DNA of 24,089 bases from Prorocentrum cordatum (taxonomy: Eukaryota; Sar; Dinophyceae; Prorocentrales; Prorocentraceae): contig CAUYUJ010009478.1 of the NCBI GenBank assembly GCA_963575745.1, positions 10,001 through 34,089 of the forward strand, written 5' to 3'. Made by a program: the position numbers and the translations under genes. The notes below the pieces were generated by a model. The model was given only the letters and a program-made list of their open reading frames with translations, made no database searches and was not told the DNA's origin. Of the stretch, positions 1 through 9,160 are shown one piece after another. How positions within the stretch are numbered: the first letter of the stretch is position 1; each line of letters begins with the position of its first letter.

Positions 1-27
1 GGTGCCACCGACCCTGCAGACGGAGAC

Positions 28-172
28 GACGAGCAGGGTAAGGACGTTGAGGAGCAGGAGGCGGAGGACGTCTTGGAGCAGGAGGGGGGAGGAGGAGGGG
101 GAGGGGGAGGAGAGGAACAGGAGGAGGAGGGAGAGGAGGAGGACGAGGAGAGGGGGGAAATGAAAAGGAGCA
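28..172 (+). repeat. GGA-rich polypurine tract
   Basis: Irregular GGA/GAG triplets make the plus strand almost all purine. Glutamate- and arginine-rich frames over it are repeat artefacts. This is the first of seven purine-on-plus tracts in the window. Confidence 0.85.
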
Positions 173-248
173 GGACGCTTTAAGAAAAAGGGGCCTCGTT
201 CCTTCTTTTTATCGTTCCTTAGGTCAGGCCGAACACTGTGCCGTCTGG

Positions 249-428
249 GCACCTAGGTTTAAGTCGGGCCTGTCCCGCTACAGGAGGAATATTCAAAAAT
301 AGTTAAAAATAGTCTGGGGACCAATTTTTGAGTATCTTTTGAGCATATTTGGAATATTTGCCAGGTGTTCTTAATTTTTTGTCCAAAATCTCTCTGTAGG
401 GGGGCGGGCCCGACCTAAGCCTAGGTGC
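249..428. mobile_element. MITE-like inverted-repeat element, 180 bp
   Basis: The left arm (249-283) starts GCACCTAGGTTTAAGTCGGG. The reverse complement of the right arm (394-428) starts GCACCTAGGCTTAGGTCGGG. I count about 30 of 35 matching positions. The centre is AT-rich and has no coding potential. The flanks read TGG on both sides, a possible 3-bp target duplication. A diverged relative is split by other repeats at 8461-12130, so this is a repeated family rather than a lone hairpin. Non-autonomous DNA transposon is inferred; no transposase is present. Confidence 0.65.
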
Positions 429-537
429 TGGCAAGGCGTTTGTGCGCTGACTGCTCGGTCCGGACGGGCGCCTCCCCAAGGGGGGGGGGCGCGCGGCGAC
501 CCGTGCGAGGCGTCCTCGGTGCAGCAAGCCCAAGCCA

Positions 538-681
538 TAGGAGAGGCCAGGAGGACACAGGAGGAGGAGGAGGACACAGGAGGAGGAGGAGGAGGACACA
601 GGAGGAGGAGGGGGAGGAGGAGGAGGAGGAGGAGGAGGAGGAAGAGGAGGAGGAGGAAGAGCAGGAGGAGGAGGAGGCGGA
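538..681 (+). repeat. GGA-rich polypurine tract with GGACACA interruptions
   Basis: Near-perfect GGA triplets are interrupted in the first third by ACACA. All three frames and the opposite strand stay open across it, which creates spurious ORFs. Confidence 0.9.
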
Positions 682-754
682 GGTGAAATCCAGTGGGAAG
701 CTTAGACGACAGCCGCGGGCCGCTTCTTCGTCCTGGGTAGTTCTTTTGACGGTC

Positions 755-1125
755 CGAACAAGGGTGATTAAACAAACAAGTGTGAAAAACAACTCCGAAC
801 AAGTGTGTTATGAAAAGCAAGTGTGATAAAACAACAAGTGTGATAACATCTTGCGTGATAAAAAAAAAAAACACTTGTTCATCACACTTGTTCGGGGCCC
901 GTTGATGGCACCTGGAGGCCGAAAACGGCCACAGCCAGAAGCTCCAGCTTGTGCTCGGAGCTTCGGATCTCTCGGAAGCACGCGTTCCGAACAAATGTGT
1001 GCCTCGGCGTTCCGAACACATGTGAGAAAAGGACAAGTGTGATACAACAGCAATTGTGATACAACGCACTTGTGTCTTTTTGTCACACCCGTTTCTTCAT
1101 CACACTTGTTTCTGTATCACACCTC
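755..1125. repeat. Cluster of CAAGTGTGAT motifs on both strands
   Basis: About a dozen variants of GAACAAGTGTGATAA occur here. Plus-orientation copies lie near 757, 775, 798, 818, 834 and 850, then inverted copies at 871-893. Further plus copies lie near 989, 1013, 1031 and 1049, and inverted copies again at 1078-1123. A run of about 12 A sits at the first change of orientation (859-871). The sequence between motifs is unrelated (890-985). No protein or RNA gene is recognised. This could be the remains of palindromic elements or a binding-site cluster. Confidence 0.6.
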
Positions 1126-1289
1126 ACTACCCACCAAACCACCCCAACCCAACCCGAACGCTCAGATTTACCCTCGATTTCTAGTGGGGGGGGGTCCGGG
1201 AACATCGACAAAAACACATATGGAACCCATACCCCCCCCAACCCGAAATTCGGGTCTTCGGGTTGGGTTGGGGTGGTCTGGTAGGTAGT
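1126..1289. mobile_element. MITE-like inverted-repeat element, 164 bp
   Basis: The left arm (1126-1158) begins ACTACCCACCAAACCACCCC. The right arm (1257-1289) is its reverse complement, ending GGGTGGTCTGGTAGGTAGT, with about three mismatches over 33 bp. The interior carries runs of G and C and ACCCGAAATTCGGGT, a small palindrome. No clear target duplication is visible. It abuts the CAAGTGTGAT cluster. Classification as a MITE rests on structure only. Confidence 0.6.
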
Positions 1290-2125
1290 CAGCTCGGTGC
1301 CTCGGCGCTGTGCAGGTCGTTTCACTCTCGGCCGCTCGGCCGAAGCAGTGCAAAAGCGTCTGCGGAGATCATGTACGCCGTTCTCCGGAGAGCCCCGGGG
1401 CCGCCCGCACGAGGTGCACTCCTCGCACGCCTCGTCTTCACGAGTCGCCCCAGACGGCCTCCTGTTTCTTGATGCTGCGAGGTGTGGCTCAGAGAAGGAA
1501 AGGTACCTATACCTCTACCCCTCCCTCGTTTTCCCCTTCTTGGGCTTCCTGGGAAGTCCTCGTCGCCACCGCTGGATTCTCCTCGAACTCCTGGTCAGAA
1601 CGCACCCCAGGAGAGGTCAGGCGAGTAGCGGTGTCGGTACCTTTTGATTTCTCCAGTGGCGACCTCACCCCTTTGTGTTCACGGGCTTGCTTGATGAGTC
1701 GATGAGTGAGTGCAAGGCGTCACCCAGAAGTGGCCAGAGGTGTGCTGCCAGAAAGATGCGTATTAGCGGCCTCCATCCTGTCGAGCCTGCGACTTTTCTC
1801 TGACATCCAGCATTCCAATGCCCTCAATCATTTAGTGGCCCTCAGTTTCAGAGGTTGGGCTGTAGGGTTCGCTGGCCAGCACAGCGCACCTTCTGCCATA
1901 AGTGAAACATCTGTTTGGGGTCAATGCTAGCAGACATAGTCTCAATTCAGCTTCCGATCCAGCCGACCGCCGCCCATCATGCGCACCTCCTTCTTGTACT
2001 CGTGGGCGTCCCGTCTGTTGTCGTGATGCCTCGCCCTGCGTAGTAAGTTCTGATGGCGCGCCGAGGCATAGCATGGTGCAAAACAAGCTCGCCGAGGAAG
2101 AGAAGCAGGCCCGTGGGCAGGAAGC
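1290..2125. other. Non-repetitive stretch, no gene recognised
   Basis: Complex sequence without obvious simple repeats. Open frames of 70-140 codons overlap on both strands, but none shows a recognisable domain. The longest plus-strand frame (1310-1705) could be an exon, but I cannot support splice sites for it. Confidence 0.4.
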
Positions 2126-2137
2126 ATGCTTGTGTTC

Positions 2138-2195
2138 TCTCTCTCTCTCTCTCTCTTTTGGACTTCGCTCGGTCTCTCTCTCTCTCTCTCTCTTT

Positions 2196-2228
<33 letters not shown>
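2138..2228 (+). repeat. CT microsatellite, interrupted
   Basis: CT dinucleotide runs are broken by a short unique stretch (about 2156-2172) and a T8 run, and followed by TGTATATACA. Serine/leucine-rich frames on plus and Arg-Glu frames on minus are repeat artefacts. Confidence 0.9.
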
Positions 2229-2232
<4 letters not shown>

Positions 2233-2344
2233 AATGTATATACATCTATGGGGGATTCCGACCCCGGGGACCCGCAGGGCCCCCCCCTTGTACATAGGTA
2301 GTGCCTCCCTCCCAGGAGCCCTCCGAGACCCGCCCCCGAGGCTC

Positions 2345-3440
2345 AGAGCAGCCCTAAATCCGCCCAAGATTGTTTACATATGGCCCAAGAGCTCTCCAAG
2401 ACGCACCAAGAGGACCCCAAGAGCGCTCCAAGACGGCCCAGGAGGCTCCCAAGGGTGCCCGAGAGGCTTCCGAAAAGGTCCTCGAGAAATTCGAATCTTT
2501 CACAAACCAGCGGGAAATTTATATTTTTGGCCTCAGAGGCCCTCAAGACGGCCCAAGAGGCCTCCCAGAAGGTCACAAAAAGGCAAACACAGCCAAATTC
2601 TTTTCGGAAGACGTACGTTTTTAGCAGATTCGCTTCTTCGGTCCTCACAGCGCCCAAGCCGGACCCAAAGGCCCCCAAGACGGCCGTAAGACGACCCAAG
2701 AGGGCCCCAAGACGGCCCAAGAGAGCTCCAACACGGCCCATGAGGGCCCCCCGACGGTCCACGACTGTCCCCAGAGGTTCCCAACAGAGTCCCCGGGGAG
2801 CCCCAAGAGGGCCACAGAAGGCACCCTCGGCGGCCCAAGAGGGCCCCAAGAGGGGCCCAGGAGGGCCTCCAGAGGCTCCCCAGACGGCCCAAGCGGGCCC
2901 CGAGTCGCCGAAAGACCGACCTTGGACGCCCCAGATAGGCCCAAGACGGCCTGAGAAGCCCCCCCAAGGCACTCCACGACGCTTCAAGACGCCTCTCCCG
3001 AGCACTTCAAGAGACCCAAATCGCTAATTTTACGAAGGTTTTGTAGAGATTTTGGCCTTCCAGCCTTTTCGGCTGTCCGACGTTCCAGGCCGGCTCCATA
3101 GGCCCCAAAGAGCGCCCCAAGACGGCCCAAGAGGCGCCCAAGAGAGCCCCAAGACGGCCCCAAGATGCGCCCAAGAGGGGGACCACGACTCCAAAATTCG
3201 AACCTCCCGCTTGAAGAGTGCCCCAGGAGGCCCCAAGGAGCCCCCCAGAGGCCCCAGGAGGCCCCCGAGAGGCACCCAGGAGACCCAAACAAGGCCTCAA
3301 GAGGCCACAAGCAGCCCCGAGGAGGTCCCACAACGGTCTCAAAATGGCTACCGAGAAACTGCAAAACTGCCTTCACGACGTCCCCGACAGGCCAACCACG
3401 AGATCCAAACCAACACCCATGAGGCCTCTGACCCACCACC
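2345..3440 (+). repeat. Degenerate CAAGACGGCCC / CAAGAGGCCCC repeat domain, part 1
   Basis: The sequence is built from short variable units such as CCCAAGACGGCCC, CCAAGAGGCCC and CCAAGAGAGCCC, spaced about 9-15 bp apart. Patches richer in A and T interrupt it near 2490-2530, 2575-2640 and 3015-3075. Both strands and several frames stay open because stop codons are rare in the unit. The resulting proteins are low-complexity (P, R, K, A, Q on plus; L, G, W, S on minus), with no domain I recognise. I call it a repeat, not a gene. Confidence 0.75.
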
Positions 3441-3472
3441 TAGGGCACCCGCCGCCCGCCCGCCGTCCGCGT

Positions 3473-3760
3473 AGCACGCACCACTCTGTACTCAACAGCT
3501 TCAGTCTCCAAGACAACACCCTGTAGTCAACAGCCCCCGTCTTCAAGGCAGCACCCTGTACTCAACAAGCTCCCGCTGCAAGAGAGCGCCCTAAAGGAAT
3601 TCATTCAAATTCCGACCCGCCCGCCCGCCCGCCCGCCACCCGCCCGCCCGCCGCCCGCCCGGCCCGCTCGCCCGCCTTCCGTGTAGCACGCGCCACCCTG
3701 CACGCAACAGCCTCCGCCTCCAAGACAACACCTAGCATTCAACAGCCCCCAGGGCTCCCG
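3473..3760 (+). repeat. 35-bp minisatellite split by a CCCG array
   Basis: About five diverged copies share CACCCTGTACTCAACAGC followed by CTCCAAGACA. Three lie at about 3478-3590 and two at about 3690-3755. Between them is a CCCG tetranucleotide array (about 3616-3668). CGTAGCACGCRCCAC precedes the first copy of each block (near 3470 and 3683), so the whole block may have been duplicated. Confidence 0.6.
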
Positions 3761-4247
3761 TGACTGCCCGGGCCCGCTCCCAAACACGCCACGACACGCC
3801 AAGAGGGCCCTCAAGACAGCCCCAAGAGGCCCCAGACACGCCGAAGATGGCCTCAGGACGGCTGACGACGCCGCCAAAACGCCCCAAGAGCGCCTCCAAA
3901 GGGTCCCGCATTTTTGCGCTCTCGCATGTTCCGCCTCCCCACGGTCCCGGACGGCGTCAGAGGCCCTTCAGATCGCTCCAAGACCAGAGACGGCCCAGGA
4001 GGCTCCCCTGATAATTCAAGAGGGCCTCGAGAGCGCCCCAAGAGAGCCCCAAGAGCGACCCAAGAGGGCCCGAAGAGCGCGACATTTCAAGGTCTCCGGC
4101 CTGAGAGGCTCCTAGGACGCCCCCAGGGGCCATCAAGAGGCTCCCAAGAAGCCCCGTGAGGCTCCCAAGAGGCCCCCCGGAAGCCCCAATAAAGCCCCCA
4201 AGGGCCCCCCAGGGAAGCCCCCTGCGGGCCCCCAAGAGACCTCGGTA

Positions 4248-4282
4248 AATCGTATTTCCCAGAGCTTTCCGGGAACATGATT
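4248..4282. repeat. Imperfect palindrome, AATCATG...CATGATT family, copy 1
   Basis: It begins AATCGTATTTCCC and ends GGGAACATGATT. A C/A-rich patch with CCCCAACCATGTTT follows about 25 bp downstream, as it does after copy 2. Confidence 0.5.
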
Positions 4283-4393
4283 GCTTGGGCTTCCGCCCAC
4301 CGCCCCAACCATGTTTCCAATAGGCTTGCCGACAAGGCCAAAAAGGGCCCCTCGGTAAGCCCCCAGAGCCCCCCCTCTTAAGAGAGCCGAACA

Positions 4394-4429
4394 AATCATG
4401 CTCCTGGAAAGCTTCCCGGGAACATGATT
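4394..4429. repeat. 36-bp palindrome, AATCATG...CATGATT family, copy 2
   Basis: It runs from AATCATGCTCC to GGGAACATGATT around a central AAGCTT. Fifteen of 18 position pairs are complementary and the other three would be G-T/A-C wobble-type. A third, half copy (AATCATGTTCCC) begins at 4577. The three copies are about 145-185 bp apart and share downstream sequence, so they form a diverged local tandem family. Confidence 0.6.
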
Positions 4430-6135
4430 CTCGGGTTGCCGCCTCCTCCCCAAACCATGTTTAGAATCGCCTGCCAGGATAAACAAAAAGAGAGTCCCAA
4501 GCAGCGCTACCTGCCGCCACGCTCGGAAACGCGTCAGGCCCCGACGCCTCCGGAGGCGCCCAACGACAACCCAACAAATCATGTTCCCAGGAAGTCTTAC
4601 GGCCACTGCCGCCGACGTTGAAGGAGGACGGTCCAGGACACCCAGAAATCTTCCAAACATGCTTCCAAGAGGGCGCCGAGACAGCCCAGGGCCGCCCCCA
4701 GACGGCCCAAGAAAGCTCCAACACAGACGAAAACGGCCGCAAGAGGCCCCCAAGAGGCCCCGAAACGAGGACATATCGTTCGAACACGCCCAAGATGGCC
4801 TCCGGACGGCCCACAAGGCTTTCAACACGGCCCAAAGGGACGCCAAAATCATTGATTGTCCTTCGGTTTTTGATGGATTTCACACACCCAATGTCGCCCC
4901 AACAGGCCCCCACGAGGGCGCCGAGACGGCCCAGGGACGCCCTGCCGCGGGCACGAGGCTGGGCCCGGGACGGGGCCCTCGCACCGGGGGGCCCGGGGGC
5001 CCTGCCGTGGCGCTGGGGGCCTTGTAAAGTCGCCCGAAGACGGCCCTGGCGTTCCCAGACAACAAAAACGACCAATGACCGCCCGAGATCACCCCAGAAT
5101 TGGTCCCTGATTGTCCAAGAGGCCTCCAAGACGCCCCAAGAGGTCTCCAAAGGCTCCCAAGGAGCCCCAGGAGGCATAACTAATTTGTTTTCCTTTGGTT
5201 TTTGGTCGATTTTCGAGTTCTCGCCTTTTGAGTTTCCTGACGCTCCACGACGGCCCAAGAGGCTTTAGCTTCCGCTCCAAGGCATCCTCAGAGGCCTCGA
5301 AGACGGTCACAAGACAGCCCACGGGGGTCCCAAGACGGCGCCAGAGGCGCGCAAGGCGGCCCGAGAGGGCTCCAAGACGGCCCCAAGATGGAGCCAAGAG
5401 GGTTGACACGGACCGAAAATCCGAGTCTTCCACACCGAGAGGCTCTCAGGAGGCCCCGAGAAGCCCCTAACAGGCTCCAAGAGGCCCCAAGAAGCCCCCC
5501 AGGGGGCCGAAGAGTATCCAAGAGGCCTCCCACGAAGGCCCCAAGAGGCAAAAATCCATGTCTTGCCATAGGTTTTTGATTGATGTTCGAGTTTTCAGCC
5601 TTTTGGCGTCCTGACGCTCCAAGACGGCCCAAAAGCCTCCAAGACCAATCCAAGATAGCCCAAGAGGCCTCCAACAGGGCCCAAGACAGCCCGAGAGGGC
5701 ACCAATATGGCCCCAAGGGGGGCCCATCACAGGGGCCCCAAGATAGCCGAACAGTGCTTTCGATGCATCAAAATTGCTTCAAGGAGGCCCCGGGAGGCTT
5801 CCGGATTGCCCCAATGTGGCCTCAAGCCGGGCCTCCACGCAGCCAAGACGGCCAATTGACTGCTTCAGATTGCAGAACATCACTTTCCGACTGCCCGGAG
5901 AACCCTGACGATGCCCCCAAGGGACCCCAAGAAGCCCCAAGATGCCCCCCCAAAAGGCACCCAAGAGGTGCCTCCAACAGCCAATTGAGAAAGCACGGAG
6001 GACCCCCCAGAAGCCCTTCAGAAGTCCCCACGAAGACCCAAGAGGTTCCCAAGAGACCCTCAGGAGGCACGACTATGTCACGCGCCTGTGCTTGATAGCG
6101 CTGTCCAAGATCTTCTAGCGCGCCCCCAGCCTGGG

Positions 6136-6174
6136 CTAGAACCTGAGCGCGGGCGAAGCGCGCGCGATGGTTCT

Positions 6175-6176
<2 letters not shown>
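6136..6176. repeat. GC-rich hairpin beside a TA microsatellite
   Basis: CTAGAACC at 6136-6143 pairs with GGTTCTAG at 6169-6176. The loop contains further complementary GCGCG runs. It directly abuts the TA array. Confidence 0.5.

Positions 6177-6209
<33 letters not shown>
6177..6209 (+). repeat. TA microsatellite
   Basis: About 12 TA dinucleotides followed by TGTATGTA. Confidence 0.9.
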
Positions 6210-6210
6210 C

Positions 6211-6590
6211 TCCCTCTCTCTCTCTCTCTCCCCCTCTCTCTCTCCCTGTTGGGGGGGAGCAGGCGTCCCAAGCCAGCACGCGCTCTACCTCTCTACCTCT
6301 CTCTCTCAGCCCGTCCCTCTCTCTGTGCCTCCCCGCCCTCGCCGTCCTGCCTCCCCACTGCCCCTCTCTGCTTCTCCGTCCCTGTGCCATTCTGCTTCTC
6401 TCTCTCTCTCTCCCTCCCTCTCGCACGCACGCAAACTCTCGCCCTCCCGTCCCTCCCCCCCGCCCCTCCCGCACGCTTCCGCCCCATCCCGCGCTCGCGC
6501 GCGACCCCCCCATTCTGTCCACACAGCCGCCGCGCCTCCCCGCCCGCGGCCTCGCGCGGGTGGTGGCGGCGGCGCCTCCCTCGCTCGGGG
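6211..6590 (+). repeat. CT/CCCT-rich low-complexity stretch
   Basis: Strongly pyrimidine-rich on the plus strand, with CT runs (6213-6250, 6395-6425) and CCCTCC clusters grading into GC-rich sequence. No gene seen. Confidence 0.7.
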
Positions 6591-6594
6591 CTCG

Positions 6595-7325
6595 GGGATC
6601 GGCCGATGCTGTCTCGGGGATCGGCCGAGTGAGGATCGGGGATCGATGGACCGAGGATCGGGGGTCAGGGATCGGCCGACGCTGGATCGGGGATCGGCCG
6701 AGCGAGGATCGGGGATCGATGGACCGAGGATCGGGGGTCAGGGATCGGGCGACGCTGGATCGGGGATCGACCGAGCGAGAATCGGGGATCGATGGACCGA
6801 GGATCGGGGGTCAGGGATCGGGCGACGCTGGATCGGGGATCGACCGAGCGAGGATCGGGGATCGATGGACCGAGGATCGGGGGTCAGGGATCGGGCGACG
6901 CTGGATCGGGGATCGACCGAGCGAGGATCGGGGATCGATCGACCGATGATCGGGGGTCAGGGATCGGGCGACGCTGGATCGGGGATCGACCGAGCGAGGA
7001 TCGGGGATCGATCGACCGAGGATCGGGGGTCAGGGATCGGGCGACGCTGGATCGGGGATCGACCGAGCGAGGATCGGGGATCGATCGACCGATGATCGGG
7101 GGTCAGGGATCGGGCGACGCTGGATCGGGGATCGACCGAGCGAGGATCGGGGATCGATCGACCGAGGATCGGGGGTCAGGGATCGGGCGACGCTGGACCG
7201 GGGATCGACCGAGCGAGGATCGGGGATCGATCGACCGAGGATCGGGGGTCAGGGATCGGGCGACGCTGGACCGGGGATCGACCGATCGAGGATCGAGGAT
7301 CGATCGACCGAGGATCGGGGGTCCG
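6595..7325 (+). repeat. 73-bp GATC-rich tandem array, about 10 units
   Basis: The unit contains GATCGGGCGACGCTGG, GGGGATCGACCGAGCG and GGATCGGGGGTCAGG. Equivalent bases at 6750 and 6823 give a period of exactly 73 bp. Early units carry GATGGACC and later ones GATCGACC. Units 5 and 7 carry CCGATGATC while 6 and 8 carry CCGAGGATC, which suggests duplication of a 146-bp dimer. GATC occurs several times per unit. Since 73 is 1 modulo 3 and the unit lacks stops in the plus frames, the array produces long Arg-Gly-Asp-rich ORFs (6088-7095, 6792-7823) that I do not regard as genes. Confidence 0.9.
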
Positions 7326-7562
7326 GCACAGGGCTGGGGGCGATTCTGGATCGATCCTCGATCGGGGATCGATCGAGGAGGGCCGCAGCTGGCGCCCGCT
7401 GGATCGATCCTGCATCGGCCTCCGATCAAGCGGGCAGATCCAGCCCCGCCTCCGCATCTCGGCGGCCCCGGGGTGGCATTGCCACTCCCTGGCAGGCAGC
7501 CCGACTGCCCACACCTCCTCTCACCGAGCGCGTTCCACTACTCGCAAAGTGCCTACAGTGGG

Positions 7563-7735
7563 GGCCCATGCCAAGAAACACCCTGCTTGCCTCCAGGGTG
7601 CCCTTGGTTTCTTGGGTTTCGATGTTTTTTCGTCGGAAAGCGTGACGCTCCCACACACCAAAAGTCAATGGACGTCCTGAGGTCTCAGGGTTGGGTCTCT
7701 TGTGGACGGTTTCTTGTAGACTGGCCTCCACTGTA
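7563..7735 (+). repeat. Dispersed repeat A, copy 1
   Basis: It begins CCCATGCCAAG and ends near GACTGGCCTCCACTGTA. It aligns over its whole length with 14078-14250, next to the CDS. Function unknown. Confidence 0.7.
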
Positions 7736-7784
7736 TTCGCAAACGTCAGCAAAACGCACGTTCGCCGCTTTGTCATGGATCGTA

Positions 7785-8276
7785 AGTCCCTCGCGGCGGA
7801 TCCAGGCCACTTGCGAGCAGTGACTTTGCGAGTCGTGGAGCGCGCTGGTCTGCAGTCCACCCGCACAGTGAGGCTGGGCAGCCTTCCAGAGGGTGCCCTC
7901 GCATCCTTGCCTTCTCGGCCCGTCCTCGGCCGCTTTCGCTCGCCGCGCCCCGCTCGAGGAGCTTCGAAGTGGGCGCCCACGGCCCTTGCATCCTTATCGC
8001 GCATCCTCATGATACGGGTTGACTGGTACTCGCAAACGTCAGAAACAAAAAACACATGCTTGCCTCTGTGTAGTGGGTGATACAAATCCCCCGCGGCGGA
8101 TCCGGGCCACTTGCGAGTGGTTGCTAGGCGCGTCGTGGAACACACAAGTGTCTGCACGCGGGAGGGAGAAACGGCGAGGACGGTCCTGCGGCAGGGCTGC
8201 CTTTGCCGACCACGCTGGGACGAGCGGGGGGCGCGTTCCGCACTGCTCCCCGCGGATCCTTCCAGAAGTGTGCCTG
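7785..8276 (+). repeat. Dispersed repeat B, copy 1
   Basis: It runs from GATCGTAAGTCCCTCGCGGC to CCTTCCAGAAGTGTGCC and is nearly identical to 12810-13311. Inside it, TGACTTTGCGAGT (7821-7833) and ACTCGCAAACGTCA (8028-8041) are inverted relative to each other with one indel, so the core looks like a 221-bp MITE-like unit. No coding capacity is recognised. Confidence 0.75.
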
Positions 8277-8299
8277 GTTTTCAGTCGGCCAAACATAAT

Positions 8300-8460
8300 A
8301 GCAGGAGCTGGGTCTCGCCAGTAGGCGCCAATGCGTTTCAATTCAATGAGTAGGAGCTGGATCAATTGAGTCAGCTGAGCTGCGTTTCAATTTCTCACGA
8401 CCGTCAATGGAGTCAGCTGAGTCATGTCAACGAGCGCCTCATTAAATCAACAGTCAGTCA
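8300..8460. repeat. Diverged short direct repeats (GGAGCTGG, GCGTTTCAATT)
   Basis: GGAGCTGG occurs near 8303, 8352 and 8461, and GCGTTTCAATT near 8332 and 8381, with GAGTCAGCTGAG also repeated. This looks like a decayed local duplication upstream of the split MITE-like element. Confidence 0.45.
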
Positions 8461-8544
8461 GGAGCTGGGTGACCTAGCTGTCAGTCGTTCTCTCTACAGG
8501 TGGAGTATTCGAACATAGTAAAAAATCGTCTTGGGACGATTTTT
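8461..8544 (+). mobile_element. Left part of a MITE-like element interrupted by three modules
   Basis: From CTACAGG (8494) to the T run before 8545 it matches 278-328 in the element at 249-428, with about seven differences in 50 bp. The terminal arm GGAGCTGGG (8461-8469) is complementary to CCCAGCTCC at the end of the right part (12122-12130). The similarity stops exactly where module 1 starts. Confidence 0.6.
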
Positions 8545-8669
8545 ACCTAACAGCTTGTTCTGATAGGTTTCTAGTGGGGTCAAAAGAGAGCAGCAGATGA
8601 CTCCACAGGGGGGTCTGGGCGGGTGCCGGACAGTGTGCCGCAGAAGTCGTTTTAAGCCAACAGTCACAC

Positions 8670-9160
8670 ACTTCGTGCTCTTCGACCTCCCAGAACTCCA
8701 TTCCCGGGCCACATTCTGAATGCCCGGAGCCAACTGTAGGCCACTTCGTGCTCTTCGAGTCCCCAGAATTCCATTCCCGGGCCACATTTGAATGCCCGGA
8801 GCCAACTGTAGGCCACTTCGTGGTCTTCGAGTTCCCAGAACTCCATTCCCGGGCCACATTTTGAATGCCCGGAGCCAACTGTAGGCCACTTCGTGCTCTT
8901 CGAGTTCCCAGAACTCCATTCCCGGGCCACATTTTGGATGCCCGGAGCCAACTGTAGGCCACTTCGTGCTCTTCGAGTTCCCAGAACTCCATTCCCGGGC
9001 CACATTTTGGATGCCCGGAGCCAACTGTAGGCCACTTCGTGGTCTTCGAGTTCCCAGAACTCCATTCCTGGGCATGATTTTGAATGCCCGGAGCCAACTG
9101 TAGGCCACTTCGTGTTCTTCGAGTTCCCAGAACTTCATTCCCGGGCCACATTTTGAATGC
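8670..9160 (+). repeat. 73-bp tandem array in module 1 (7 units)
   Basis: Units contain CCACTTCGTGCTCTTCGAGT, CCCAGAACTCCATTCCCGGG and GCCCGGAGCCAACTGTAGG. CCCAGAACT-type landmarks recur seven times, about 73 bp apart. Units differ at a few positions, such as GTGCTC versus GTGGTC and GAATGCC versus GGATGCC. Confidence 0.9.

Larger units (their letters stand above)
3770..6080 (+). repeat. Degenerate CAAGACGGCCC / CAAGAGGCCCC repeat domain, part 2
   Basis: Continuation of the domain before the minisatellite, with the same short units. Recurring AT-richer patches share a GGTTTTTG...TCGAGTT..CCTTTTG...CTGACGCTCCA consensus. They are clearest near 5195-5250 and 5568-5625 (375 bp apart), with weaker relatives near 3905 and 4865. 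Long overlapping frames on both strands are composition artefacts. No promoter, RNA gene or conserved protein was seen. Confidence 0.7.

Noticed and set aside
3338-3354. Minus-strand GTAGCCATTTTG, identical to part of the spliced leader
   Set aside because: The 12-nt match does not extend into the rest of the leader and lies within degenerate repeat; probably chance.
2126-5716. Many 80-265 codon ORFs rich in Pro/Arg/Lys or Leu/Gly/Trp
   Set aside because: Composition of the degenerate CAAGACGGCC repeat keeps frames open on both strands; no conserved domain seen.
6088-7823. Long plus-strand ORFs (335 and 343 codons) rich in Arg, Gly, Asp
   Set aside because: They are created by a stop-free 73-bp repeat read successively in three frames; no non-repeat domain and no independent support.
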